The notes: generated by a model not told the origin, from the sequence alone. A stretch of DNA of 64,000 nucleotides from Alternaria dauci (GCF_042100115.1 NC_091272.1:3844001-3908000); one strand, 5' to 3'; shown: positions 13,008 to 24,100, counted from the stretch's first letter. A program made the numbers and translations.

Positions 13008-13440
13008 ATTTGCGGACTGTGCGTGAAAGTTAGCCATTAATGGGCATTGAGGGATCCTAATGCCTTGTTGTATATATGCTGTCTATATTATCGAGTTTAC
13101 CTTTCTGAACAGCTGCTTGATGTTTTTCTCCATCCGTCCTTACTACCTGTTGTCGAGCGTGATCATGGGACGAATTTTCATTGGGATCGTGATCTGGTTC
13201 GTTCTCGATCCGATCGCGCTTGTGGTGGTTGCGAAGCCGGCCGTTCTGTACGGATAGTGATCATGTCAGTATATTGAAGCTGGGAGGGAAAAGGTCTAGT
13301 GCGCATAATATTTATGTGAGATCATGTCTTCCATTCTCTCGAGGTCTGTATAGTTACTGGTGACCAAGTGTTGGATAATTGAATATTTCAAACACACGGA
13401 TGGTTGAACAGGACAAGAATCGACGAGTGCGTGGCCATGC
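13008..13440. other. Convergent intergenic region FOX2 / folate gene
   Basis: 433 nt of AT-richer 3' UTR sequence shared by two converging genes; nothing else seen. Confidence 0.6.
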
Positions 13441-15203
13441 TCATGCTCGCCAGAGTGCATCGGCCATCTTCACAGTCTGCGTCATCTCCTTCACGTCATG
13501 TACCCTTACGATCTGCGCACCACCTTTGACAGCGGCCGCAACGGCAACGGCAGTTCCCCAGCCCCTGTCTTTTGCCTCCTTAGCTCCCGTAATCTTCCCG
13601 ATAAAGGCCTTCCGACTTGTGCCCACAAGCCAAGGCATGCCTTCTAGGCCCGGATATCTCATCAGCTCGTCTTGTCGGCGGAGTAGCTCGAGGTTGTGTG
13701 CCTGTGTTTTTGCAAAACCAATACCAGGATCGAGAATGATGCGCCAGCGCCTAACACCTGCCTTTTCTGCTGCGTAGACGCGCTCGAGGAGTTCCCTTCC
13801 TACGGTCTCGACGATGCCATCGGGGTAGGATGTCATCTCAGGACTGGTCATAGTTTCTGGGGTGCCGCGCATATGCATAAGACACACTGTGCAGCCAAGT
13901 CTACCCATGGTTGAAAGCATTGTATCGTCCATTGCTCCCGCACTGACATCGTTGATCATGTTTGCGCCGGCTTTGATAGCCTCTTCAGCGACGCTACCAC
14001 GATACGTATCGACACTGATTGCCACATTTTCAGCCTCTGGCAGTGAGCGGATCAGCTTTACGGCGGGTAAGACTCGTGCTAGCTCTTCTTCGGGAGAAAC
14101 CTGGACGGCACCTGGCCGAGTTGATTGCCCGCCTACATCGATGATCGTAGCTCCATCGGCAATGTGTGATCGGATGGTATTCGCCAACTGCGCTTCGTCG
14201 ATACCATAATTCTGACCACCATCCGAGAAGGAATCAGGTGTGACGTTCAGGATAGACATGATACGCGTGTTGTTTGTCAGTTGAGCAGAGGAGATAGGCG
14301 ATAGATGCGGTGCAAGGGGCGTCATTGGTACTAGGGGTACATCTGGTATGGGTAATCTTTTAAGATGATCCCTTATCTGACCTTTGAATGGAAAATTCCT
14401 GGGGTCTCTCGGCAGAAGTCTAGGAAATGTCAGAACTGTTGGATTGAAAACACTCAACAGAGACTTACTCGAGAAGTGGGCGAAGGACAAATTCTCTCTC
14501 GAACATCAAGGCATGGGGTATTTGTAGTCTCTCGTCGGAATACACTGTATAGTCCCAGAGTAAGATGTCCAGATCGATATTCCTTGGTCCCTTGTCGATA
14601 ATCTTGACGCGATCCATTTTCTTTTCAACCCTCTGAAGCTCGTCTAAGAGTTCAATTGGTGACAGTGGAGTCTCTATCTGCGTGCGTCAGTTTAGTGTTC
14701 AGATTGAGGGCAAAGACATAGCATACTTCACAGGCACCATTGACGAAATTGTCTTGATCGACTACGTACATGGCCTTGGTCTCCCACAAGCTACTGGTTT
14801 GTATGATCTTCACCTTCCCACCAGATTCCAGCTCTCGGCAAGCACGTTCAATCATGGCCACTCTGTCACCCATGTTGCTGCCCAAGGCGATGAAGGCGCG
14901 ATACTTTTTCGGATCTGTGGCATCCCGTGCACTGGACACATGTCGCCGCGATGGCTGCGACAAGCTCGGGAATCCGCATGGGAAGCGCAGAGTATGGGTG
15001 TCACGTCGAGAAACACATGGCCGGCGTTGGGCGGGCAGCGAAGGAAAATTTGTAGACTTGGGCAACTTGCTGTTGATGGTGCTGACCGCACGCGCGCTCG
15101 GACGTGGACAGGCTGAGCGTGCAGCCCGTGGCGTAGCTAAACGCTTGGTCGCATTAGTGAACATGATTGCATGTGACGGGATGGGACAGAGACTGACTGG
15201 CAT
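13441..15203 (-). CDS. FOL1: Folate biosynthesis HPPK-dihydropteroate synthase
   Basis: Bifunctional enzyme of tetrahydrofolate synthesis: it pyrophosphorylates 6-hydroxymethyl-dihydropterin, then condenses it with p-aminobenzoate. Three exons: 15203-14727, 14677-14469, 14419-13441; 554 aa. The first about 95 residues are rich in Arg, Ser, Ala and Pro and look like a mitochondrial presequence; the start may be Met14 (15164). HPPK motifs: ALGSNMGDR and GPRNIDLDILLWDY. DHPS motifs: NVTPDSFSDGG, DVGGQSTRPGA, LDPGIGFAKT and VGTSRKAFIG. The dihydroneopterin aldolase domain found at the N-terminus of yeast Fol1 is absent, and no sign of it is seen in the 239 nt upstream. It is divergently transcribed from the nitronate monooxygenase gene. 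Confidence 0.93.
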
Positions 15204-15442
15204 GTGGTGCCAGGAGCCGGTGGGCTTCCCCGGAAAAGGCTAAAACGCATACAGCTAGTCTTCTCCGCGTGACAGATGCGTCGTGCCTCGGCTTACGGCT
15301 CGATGGGAGGCGACCAAGACTCCCCTCGCTGCTCACGCCATAAGAAAGCGGTCTACTCCTCCTTCCACTTGGCTACTGATTTGCGTCGCATTCGTGTTCT
15401 TTAGACATAGAGCAGAATTTCAACCCTAGATCCCAAACCACC

Positions 15443-16631
15443 ATGGCTTCACCACGTATGGCATCCACGGTGCACTCACATGTCCACGGGTTCCTCGGCT
15501 GACGAATCTCAGAGCAACTTCGCACCAAGCTGACCGACCTGCTGAAGATCCAGCACCCCGTCATGCTTGCCGGCATGAACGTGGCTGCTGGACCAAAGCT
15601 CGCGGCCGCCGTCACCAACGCTGGCGGTCTCGGTGTCATCGGCGGTGTCGGATACACGCCAGACATGCTCCGTGAACAGATCGCTGAGCTCAAGGGATAC
15701 CTCAACGACCAGAACGCGCCCTTTGGTATCGACCTGCTCCTCCCCCAGGTCGGAGGCAGCGCGCGCAAGACCAAGTACGTCCTCTGGGCGAGCCTGCCAC
15801 CCCAAAGGCACGACGCTAACGATATGCAGCTACGACTACACCAAGGGCAAGCTGAACGAGCTCGTCGACATCATCATCGAATCCGGCGCCAAGCTCTTCG
15901 TCTCCGCCGTCGGCGTCCCACCCAAGGCTGTCGTCGAGAAGCTGCACAAGAACGGCGTTCTATACATGAACATGATCGGACACCCCAAGCACATCAAGAA
16001 GTGCCTCGACGTCGGTGTTGACATCATCTGCGCACAAGGAGGTGAGGGCGGTGGACATACTGGCGACGTTCCCACGTCCGTCTTCATCCCAGCGGCTGTC
16101 AAGATGGTAGAGGGCTACAAGTCTCCCTTGACCGGCGAGCAAGTGCAAATCGTGGCTGCTGGCGGTATCTTCAGCGGCCAGTCGCTCGCTGCAATGCTCA
16201 CATTCGGTGCTACCGGCGTCTGGGTAGGAACACGTTTCATCCTCTCCGAGGAGGCTGGCGCGCCCAAGGCACACCAGGAAGCCGTCCAAACAGCTGGCTG
16301 GGACGACAACATCCGCACCATCATCTTCACTGGCTGACCACTTCGTATCCGCAACAACCCATATGTCGCCAACTGGGAGGAAAACAGACAAGCCGAGATC
16401 AAGGAGCTCACTAGCAAGGGTATAATACCCGTCGAGCACGATCTTGAGAAGATGGGTGACGACCTCGACGACGAGACCATGGACAATGCCCGACCATTCC
16501 TCATGGGCAAGGTTGCCGCTGTTGTCAACGAAAAGAAGACTGCGAGGGAAATCGTCGATGAGCTCGTCACAGACGCTGTCAAGTGGCTGAACATTGGCAA
16601 CTCGTTTATCGTGTCCAAGTCGAAGCTTTGA
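15443..16631 (+). CDS. Nitronate monooxygenase with in-frame TGA
   Basis: FMN-dependent 2-nitropropane dioxygenase / nitronate monooxygenase, a TIM-barrel enzyme that oxidises alkyl nitronates. Exons: 15443-15455 (13 nt), 15513-15774, 15830-16631, joined in consistent phase (MASPQQLRTKL at the start). Family motifs: HPVMLAGMNVAAG, AVTNAGGLGVIGG, CAQGGEGGGHTGD with the catalytic His, and VAAGGIFSGQ. The frame is broken by TGA at 16335-16337 after residue 260, where I expect Arg (FTG-x-PLRIRNNPY). Family-like sequence continues in the same frame for 98 codons to the stop at 16629-16631 and ends in SKL, a peroxisomal signal. It could be a recent nonsense allele, a sequencing error, or a readthrough gene making a cytosolic short form and a peroxisomal long form. 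Confidence 0.85.
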
Positions 16632-16924
16632 GCAACAATTTTAGATAGTTTAGTTTCGCAATAATCTTCGAAGTCGCATTCTATTTCAATATGCATAGTT
16701 CAGGTGTAGAGCTGACTAGAAAATGTGCGGTAAGATGCCATACCGTGGAGACTCGATTAGGTATACTACATGGGTTGACTGCTTGGACTTGTCATGCTAA
16801 TGGAGTGAAAGCCATCCTTTGACCTCTCTAATGTTTTGGCACAATCATGCGTCACATATTTAGCGTTGTAGGAATATCATCGAGAATGCAGTTGGTTATG
16901 CCATTATCGCACTGCTATGTATGC

Positions 16925-17894
16925 CTAGGAAGCGCTGGTGGCTGAGCTGACAGGCAGACTCACTGGCATTGGGGTGCCGGATGCAGAAGCGGTCGACGAT
17001 GTGCCGCCACCACTACCACCGCCGTTCTTCTTTTGAACTACGGCCGAAACGACTTGGCCAGCGGTGTTCGTCACAATGTCGACAAGAGCATTGAGAGGCT
17101 CGTAAGAGAAGGTCTTCTGTGTAAGTCCCTGGCCAACCTGCTTTGCGCTACCAGCAACCTCGGTCATGTTGAGCTGTGAATGCAAATTAGTGGCTGTAAC
17201 CTAGCAAAGTGCAAGTATGCTCACCTTGAAGTTTCCGACAATCTGCTGGAGGGCATCTCCGCCGCTTCCCACGACCTCTTGGACAATGTTACCAAGGTTA
17301 TCAACCAAGAAGTTGAGTGTCTTTCCATTTTGCGTAATCGATCCCAGCTACATGTCGTTAGTCTCTTCAAATCCTTTCGAATATCCGGATACTTACAAGA
17401 CCATCCACAGCGCCAATCACTTCTCCAACCAAGTTCGTGACGTTTCCAATCAAGCCGATCAAAAGAGGATTTAGGTCCAAAGAATCGAAAACGCGCTCAA
17501 CAATCGAGACAAGGTTGCCCAATCGCACGACCAGCTCAAGATCAACATCTACATCAGCAATAGTGATGTTGACCTTTTCCACAGAGACTTGAACACCAGC
17601 ATTGATCTGGACGAGACCGGCAACTTTGGCATTCAGGTTAAGGTCTGCCTGAAGCCTATCAACACCTAGTTCGATTCTGCCTACGTGAAGTTCGGGGACA
17701 CGGAGAAGCACATCCGGGGGTGAAGATCCTGTAGGCGCAACCTCTGGCGGCGTTGTCGAAGTCCCATTGCCTCGCGGCGGGGTGCTGCTAGTAGGCGGTG
17801 GGGTTGATGGTGCCTCCGATGTCGTTTGCGCAGAAATGAGTGTTGCAAAGGCGAAGAAAATGCTGATGAGCAGTAGGCGGATAGAGAACGACAT
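16925..17894 (-). CDS. Secreted protein with Thr/Pro-rich N-terminus (paralogue of 18439 gene)
   Basis: Function not recognised. Three exons: 17894-17397, 17347-17225, 17173-16925; 289 aa. A clear signal peptide (MSFSIRLLLISIFFAFATLISAQ) is followed by a Thr/Ser/Pro-rich stretch. The core has alternating hydrophobic pattern (LHVGRIELGVDRLQADLNL, INAGVQVSVEKVNITI, LVVRLGNLVSIVERVFDSLD). The C-terminal tail is Gly/Ser-rich (GGGSGGGTSS) and ends with a hydrophobic-Ser/Ala stretch, which may be a weak GPI-anchor-like end. I used the Met at 17894 rather than an in-frame upstream Met because it opens straight into the signal peptide. The neighbouring divergent gene is clearly related in the core. 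It is likely a cell-surface or extracellular protein. Confidence 0.82.
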
Positions 17895-18438
17895 GTTGGT
17901 GTGGGCGACGACGACGACAGCAACGACAGCGACAGTAACGAGCGAGACAGCCGTACATGTATCAGACAAACACGGCCCAAGTAATGTTTAAAGCGAAGGA
18001 ATCCCGTTGCAAATCAGCCGAAACGCACATGGAGTATAACCAGGATTCCCATAACGGTAATCTCGGGTAAAGCCCCCTATATAGCCAGAACAGGGATTCA
18101 TTCAAGGCTGGACCGCGCCATCTGGGGCAATCCTAAGGCATGAACGTCCACAAATCCTGATTCGCATACGAACTACCGGTTCTCTAGAATTTCTGTCGAA
18201 TGGCATGTGCAGAAATGATCTCCTTAATTTCCTTTTTTTGCTTGTGTGGTGGATGCCGGGTAATCGTGCTACGCAATGATCCTTGCAGACAGCTCACTAC
18301 TACACCCGATGGTACTGTTAACCGTTGCTCGCCCGTCTCTTGTCGATTGACGACATCCATCGAGCTGTCGCTTCCTTCCCTTTGCCCCCTCAGCAGCACG
18401 TCGACCTCCAGCCAGTCTCTCTTTCACTACCGGTCAAG
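17895..18438. promoter_or_regulatory. Shared head-to-head promoter of the secreted paralogue pair
   Basis: 544 nt between the start codons of two divergent, related secreted-protein genes. It contains a palindromic CTATATAG element near 18078-18085, about 185 nt upstream of the left gene. It probably drives both genes. Confidence 0.45.
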
Positions 18439-19377
18439 ATGTTGTCGATACTCCCGACCATTACACTCCTTTCGCTGCCATTCCTCGCTGTTTGCCAATC
18501 TGCGTCTGATGGCTACAGTGGCTACAAGCTCGATGTCCGAGACGACGGTGACCCAACTGCCGTGCTTTACGAGACGGAAAACACATCTTCGTCCAATATC
18601 TCCGCCTTGAATCCTATTCCAGACGTCCTGCTCAACGCATCGGTTCACGTGGGCGAAATCTTCATTGGTGTCGACAACCTCACTGCGAAGATCAACCTCG
18701 ACGCATAGGTACTCCAGTTGCTGCAGTTCAACGCCGGAGTCGATCTTTCCGTCGACAAAGTCTCGCTCCTTATCCAAAATGTCACCGCCAAAGTCTACCT
18801 CGAAGCACGTCTCGGTAACCTCGTTTCCATGGTCAGCGACGTACTGGACAGCATCGACCTCAACCCTGTAATCGCGGAGCTAGGAAACGGCCTCGGATCC
18901 GTCATCAATGACACTGCTGGTCTTGTTGGCGACGTCGCCGGCGGACTTACAGGAGGAGGAGGAAGCAACGACACTGCGCAAGCCAAGGCAAAGCGCGACA
19001 TTGACTTCCACCAGTGGGATCTCCGAAACAACATCCTCTACTCTGTCAACAACTTTGAAGGCAACACAAACAAGCGCCGCGTCCTTGCTCAGAACGGCGA
19101 TATCGTGGAGCAAACCCTCGACAATTCCGGCACCATTTCTGCGAGTAATGTTGTGGGTGATTACCTCAAAAACATGCGGTTTAATGGTTTCAACGAGAGC
19201 GTGACGTACAAGGGTGAGGAGGTGTGGGAAGAGGAATACGTTTATGAGCCTTTTATGGGGCTGTACTCCATCTCGGGTGTGTTCAAGAGTAAGAGCACGG
19301 GAGAGGTTGTCGGCACGCAACTTCTTGCAGAGGCTAGAGGGGGTGGAAGCGCTAGTATTGGCAATGAGAAGGCGTAG
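18439..19377 (+). CDS. Secreted protein, paralogue of 16925 gene, with in-frame TAG
   Basis: Function not recognised. An uninterrupted single-exon frame of 313 codons except for TAG at 18706-18708 after residue 89. Signal peptide MLSILPTITLLSLPFLAVCQ. The core matches the divergent neighbour: VDNLTAKINLDA-stop-VLQLLQFNAGVDLSVDKV aligns with VDRLQADLNLNAKVAGLVQINAGVQVSVEKV, so the stop sits where the paralogue has Lys. The following part (ARLGNLVSMVSDVLDSIDLNP) also matches. The C-terminal 130 residues, rich in charged and aromatic residues (DFHQWDLRNNILYSVNNFEG), have no counterpart in the paralogue. No splice sites would remove the TAG. It is a recently inactivated allele, an edited or readthrough codon, or a sequence error. 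Confidence 0.75.
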
Positions 19378-20453
19378 ATACTATTACGCTTGTGTAGAAG
19401 TTTTACCAATGAAATGTAATGGTTGGAATCTACCTACTACTTCCTTCTCTGGACGCCCAATCTGATCAGTCTTACACACAAGGAGCGTCTACATACATAT
19501 CCTTCTTGTGTCATGCACTTTCCGCGATTGCAAAAATCATGCCCCGGCTACCAGATTCGGCAAGTTCATGGTGAACGGCTAATCTGCCTTGGACAAGCGC
19601 ATGGTGGATTCGTATGAACATCCGTGCGAGCATGGGAGACGTGCGAACCGAGATTTGGCATGCAGCCACACCCCAGAATAGTAGTAACGGTCGGGACTGT
19701 TCCATATATCGAATCGACCATGGCGTCACCCGTGGTAGGAGCGGCATCCTTCCAGCGCGCACCTACGCCATACAAGGGAGTTGGAAATCGAACGCCACCC
19801 CTGTAGTTGCCCAGGTAGAGTATCACCATACAAGGACGATTGATTGCTCTTCCTGTAGTTGTCTGAGGGGCGCAAGGAATTACAAAACGTGAACGCGGGA
19901 AACCTAGAACACCCTAGCGCAGCATGTTGCATTTTTCATGCTTAGATTCATGGAACAGAGAATTCCGTTTAGTTTCAATGGGATACTGCTTCCAAAACTA
20001 GCCTGTCTGAACAATAAAATGGCAGACTGAGAAAGACAAACCAACGATAAGTGAGCACGGACAAGAAAAGAATACTCGCAGTCAAAGGAAGTATCATGTC
20101 AGGACAGGAAATGCCTGTTGTGCTTCATTGTTGCTTGTAAATAATCACCTCTAGAACGCCGATAATGCCATACCATGCCGTGCTGGTGGAGTGAGATGAG
20201 ATTGTTCTAAGAGAATCTTAACGCCATATGATGCCCGAGAAAGGTTGCTGCCGTATCTTCATCCAAAATCTACGCATCGTATACGTCGAGCCAGCCGAGC
20301 GCGACTGTAGAAAATCACGGTATGAAAGTCGTATCTTCTTCGACTTCGGAAGGGGTTTATCTCGAGAGTGGTTGCGTAGGTTGTAGTCGCCTCTGTCACC
20401 AAAGCCGCTAACACAGGCCTTGATCGTCCTCGATTGTATAACCCCCAAACCCT
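19378..20453. other. Intergenic region, no recognised gene
   Basis: About 1.1 kb between two converging genes; only short overlapping frames (under 95 codons) without recognisable motifs. Confidence 0.5.
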
Positions 20454-21374
20454 CTACTCTTCGAGCCTTCCCATCATATTCTTTCGTACCTTGGTGTTGA
20501 CCACACCGCCAACACCAAACGCAGGTACAATACGACATATTCTTGCCGCAGCACTCTTGGCCCAATCTCTTACAACGCGCCCCGCCCTCCCATCAACACC
20601 ACCCACCGCAGCATCAGGTCTGTTGTACAAATCAAGACCCAGCAAATGCAATGGCGTGCTCACAAGCTGAACCGCAGCAGGCGTAATAAACTGCGCAACG
20701 CTCAGCGCGCCAACATACTTCTTCACTTCGTCGCCCATGCGCTCGTCCACCTTGGGCGCGAGCAGCGGCGGCAAATTGAACGAAGCAAAAATGGTAAGAC
20801 AGTCGCGAACTGTAAAGAGCGCAAAAGTCGGCAAAAGAACAGGCCGTGGAGAGGATCCCGGCGCAGCAAAAAGCCGCGTAAACTGGTTGTCCTTGTACAG
20901 ACACAAAGCCAGATTTGCTGTACTCGTAGCTAGGAACTTGCTCGTTCCGCTAGTCTGTTTCTGCAACCCTTGTGTAGGCTTCACGGTCGCAGAAGCTGTG
21001 TCGATACTGTTCGCCGTAAAGTACGTTCCGAAGTACAGACTGAAGATGAGGACAAAGGGCTTGCTTGCCACAAATCGGTGGGGTTTTGCTAGTAATTCCA
21101 CGGCGCTCTTCTTCAGACTAGCGCCCAGTGTGTTCCTGCCGCTTGCGTTTTCGATGATGCCTTTATCGATCATGGTGATAATGGGCGCGACGAGTACCCC
21201 TGCGGCGCCTGCTGAGAGGGCGTCGACGCCGATGCGTAGGCCGAGCTTGGAGGTATTCCATTCGCGAGGTGTGTCGGTCGAGGTAGTAGGTGTGCGCATT
21301 GCAGGCAACGGCAGCTTGGGTTTGGGAATTGCAAGAGAAGGCGTGTTTACACCGCTGGCTTGTTCTTCCCCCAT
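20454..21374 (-). CDS. Conserved fungal multi-pass membrane protein of unknown function
   Basis: Single-exon gene, 306 aa. No function recognised. It has hydrophobic segments compatible with about four to six membrane passes: LGLRIGVDALSAGAAGVLVA (near residue 45), KPFVLIFSLYFGTYFTA (near 105), LPTFALFTVRDCLTIFASF (near 180) and FITPAAVQLVSTPLHLLGLD (near 235). The N-terminus is Pro/Thr-rich, the C-terminus is basic. The overall plan, with repeated membrane pairs and charged loops, recalls a divergent mitochondrial-carrier-like protein, but the PX[DE]XX[RK] signature is not visible, so I leave the family open. The open frame and codon use support a real gene. Confidence 0.75.
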   Translation of the reverse strand: MGEEQASGVNTPSLAIPKPKLPLPAMRTPTTSTDTPREWNTSKLGLRIGVDALSAGAAGVLVAPIITMIDKGIIENASGRNTLGASLKKSAVELLAKPHRFVASKPFVLIFSLYFGTYFTANSIDTASATVKPTQGLQKQTSGTSKFLATSTANLALCLYKDNQFTRLFAAPGSSPRPVLLPTFALFTVRDCLTIFASFNLPPLLAPKVDERMGDEVKKYVGALSVAQFITPAAVQLVSTPLHLLGLDLYNRPDAAVGGVDGRAGRVVRDWAKSAAARICRIVPAFGVGGVVNTKVRKNMMGRLEE

Positions 21375-22359
21375 TGCAGCTTCCTCCGGTGATTGATAAA
21401 CTCTCTCTTTCTGTGCTGCATGTGAAAACTTCAGCTCTTCAATCCTGCTCTTTCCGCGGGCGCTTTACGCTTGCAGTCTCCGGTAGACTGTCTCTGGTCG
21501 TGTGTCTCGAGCGCGACCGATGTGCCGTGAAGATTCATAACACAGGAGCACCTGTTATTGTTGTTGAGGGATTTGATTCACCAGCCACTGACGAAAGATA
21601 TCGGAGTTTAGCTGAAAGTTCTCCGGGATGAACACCGACGTCGGAGCAAGAGCTGCCGAGTCGAGCGCTGGGTCCGTTGATTGGTCCATGTCTTTGAAAC
21701 CTGCATCATCGGACGTTCGCAGGTAAGTTGGCCGTGGGTAGCATCGGCTGAGGTATGATCATGTGTACTGCATGGCATGTCTGTGTAAATGCAGGGTCCA
21801 TCGTGGGGAAACCGACCAAAGTTGGCGATCCGGGGCACCTCGAGCTAGGACACTGCACCCCTCTCTTGTCATAGTCTTGCTACAATGCTAGCAAACTACT
21901 CCATCAACCCATAGGCTGGAACAACAGCGCATCTAGCTGTGCATAGGCTTATCGCTTAGGATGTGACAAACTGCAAGTTCGCAGCCAGGGTATGCCCACA
22001 AGAGCGGGCAGTTCACGACTCATGATGTCTATATCAACCGGTAAACGCGGCTGAGTAATGAGCAACTTAGCCGAAGCCATCTGCCAAAGTTCCGAAAGAT
22101 ACCGATCTTGCGAGTGCTTAGCTGACGGCGTCCTCTAGCGACCGGTGAGAAACCGAAGACGCAGAGATGAGACGATGATGTGGAGGCGGTGTGACATATA
22201 TTGCGACCACAACCAGTTAACGAAGGCTGATTTAATTCTTGACTACTTTTGTAATCACGGGCAAAGGACTCCGCTTCGAAACTATCCTAGTCTTCCCAAC
22301 GATTCACTTGCATGTGATGCGCCCAAACTCCAATACACCCTGGACATCCCGTCTGTATC
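21375..22359. other. Intergenic region, no recognised gene
   Basis: About 1 kb separating the start of the membrane-protein gene and the 3' end of DID2; presumably promoter and 3' UTR. Nothing else seen. Confidence 0.5.
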
Positions 22360-23107
22360 TCAATTCCTTAGCGCACGCAGCCTCTCAGTGAACGCCTCTT
22401 CTTCCTGTTCGGTAGGCCCAACTTTGGTCTTGACTGGTGTGGCTTCTTGGAGATCTTGCTGTAAATCCACACCTGCCTTGTCTGCTGCCTGTGCCATCAG
22501 ACGGTCGACGTCTTCTTGTGGTGTACCGACGGCGGTCGCGGAGGAGGTGATGTCCTGGTAGAGTTCTGTGGCCGAGTCTACGTTCTCGAACTGCTTCTCA
22601 AAGTCGACCATGACGGAGGCAATCTGTATGTTGTCAGCGACCGTGAATCAGGAAGCTGTGAGTGCCGCGTACCCTCTCTGGACTCATAGACTTCATAGCC
22701 ACGTCTAAACTCCGGTTGACCTTCATCATGTTGCCTGTGATCTGTCGCATGGTGACTGCTGTTTGCACGCGACCTGCGACGGCATCGACGCGTGAGGCAA
22801 GTTGCAGCAGGTTGAGCTTCTCGTTCTGCTTGCGGATCGCGTTTCCGGCGTATATACGTGCAATGTCATTGTGGCCTTGCTTCATAGCCTGGCACACTCG
22901 TCAATACAACATCTGTGGCGTGAAAAGCACGTTACTCACCTTCTCCAGCTTGGTCTTCTCTGCCTGTTCCTCTTTGCCGGCTTTGAGCGCCTGCCTGTTC
23001 AGCGACTTGGCTGTGAACTGATGAGTGTAAGCTTAGCGTTTGTTGGCGTCGAAACAAGCAAGCTAGCTTACCTTTAGGTTAAAAAGCGCATTCTCGAGAC
23101 CCGACAT
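22360..23107 (-). CDS. DID2: ESCRT-III associated protein DID2/VPS46 (CHMP1)
   Basis: Small coiled-coil ESCRT-III subunit that recruits the Vps4 ATPase and acts in multivesicular-body sorting at endosomes. Four exons: 23107-23072, 23017-22940, 22888-22673, 22623-22360; 197 aa, close to the family length of about 200. The N-terminus MSGLENALFNLKFTAKSLNRQ and the basic helix with ARIYAGNAIRKQNEKLNLLQ are diagnostic. The C-terminus VGPTEQEEEAFTERLRALRN contains the MIT-interacting motif (ERLRALRN), the docking site for Vps4. All introns are in phase 0. Confidence 0.95.
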
Positions 23108-23568
23108 GATGTACAGTTGGGCAAGGTAGGGGTTGGTGGAGTTGTGCTATGGGTAGTGGTTCGGGAGATGGGCAGTAGTGGGCAGCGCTGTAGGTGGGAT
23201 GCGGCTACTGGCCACGCGGGGTGTGTGGGCCCAACCCAACGCGACGTCATTGGCAGTGATACAAATGCGCCTCTTGCTCTGGGCGCGCCGTCACGAAGCA
23301 GCAGGAAGCGAGTGTGTGTGAATGCATGCAGAGAGAATAGAATATCTACTGTCGCGACAACCACGAGTACCGTGTTGTAGCCTTCCAGACTTGCATGTCC
23401 CTTGGATAACGCCTATTTCTATGCTTGAAACATGCCGGCCCGTACACCCTGAATGCCCTTGATGTATCCCTAATCTAAGTCAAACGCCTGCCTCGCGCCG
23501 TTGCAATGCCCATCAAACGCCGCACAACTGAAGCCATTATTCGTACAAGTCGTTCACAGGGAGCAACA
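23108..23568. other. Intergenic region DID2 / NC2-beta
   Basis: 461 nt holding the DID2 promoter and the NC2-beta 3' UTR; nothing else recognised. Confidence 0.5.
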
Positions 23569-24100
23569 CTATTGCGCGGGCGGCGCGTTGAACTTGCTCG
23601 TAGCGTTCTTGAAGAGTTCTTCCTGCGCAGCGATGAGCTGTTCCTCGGTCATGCCGCTCTGCTCGATCTTGGTCTGCTTCTTCTCGCGATTCTGCCCCGC
23701 GTTAGCCAGTCGTCGCGTAACCTGCACCTTTGTCGGCCTACCTGTTGTTGCTTCTTGTAGTCTTGGGCCACCTCGAGGATGGCTGGGACATAGTCGCCAA
23801 AATCCAGCTCTTCCAGGGCAGCCTTGACGTGCTCGCAGGCTATCGTCTTCTTGGCGTCCTTTTCGGCAATTTCGTTGGCTTCAGACGAGATGAGGGTGAT
23901 GAATTCGACACAGCATTCGATCAAGAGGTCGCGCGAATCTTTCGCAAACGTCATGCCAGGCTCACTGGCGAGGATGTCTTGCACAATCTTTTGGACGGTC
24001 GCTGGGGGCGCATTAGCATTTACAGGGCGGATCAAGTCTGAAATTGCCGACCTTTGGGCAGCGACAGATCGTCGTTGCCGCCAAACTCGCGGTCAGACAT
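23569..24100 (-). CDS. NCB2: Negative cofactor 2 beta (Dr1), TBP-binding repressor
   Basis: Histone-fold subunit of NC2, which binds TBP on DNA and blocks TFIIA/TFIIB entry. Three exons: 24100-24052, 24001-23742, 23691-23569; 143 aa. The histone fold spans about residues 12-90 (SLPKATVQKIVQDIL, RDLLIECCVEFITLISSEAN, KTIACEHVKAALEEL), followed by the conserved DFGDYVPAILEVAQDYKK. The tail is Gln/Glu/Lys-rich. The first intron uses a weak donor (GTCGGC), but the junction restores the expected LPKATVQK sequence. Confidence 0.95.
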
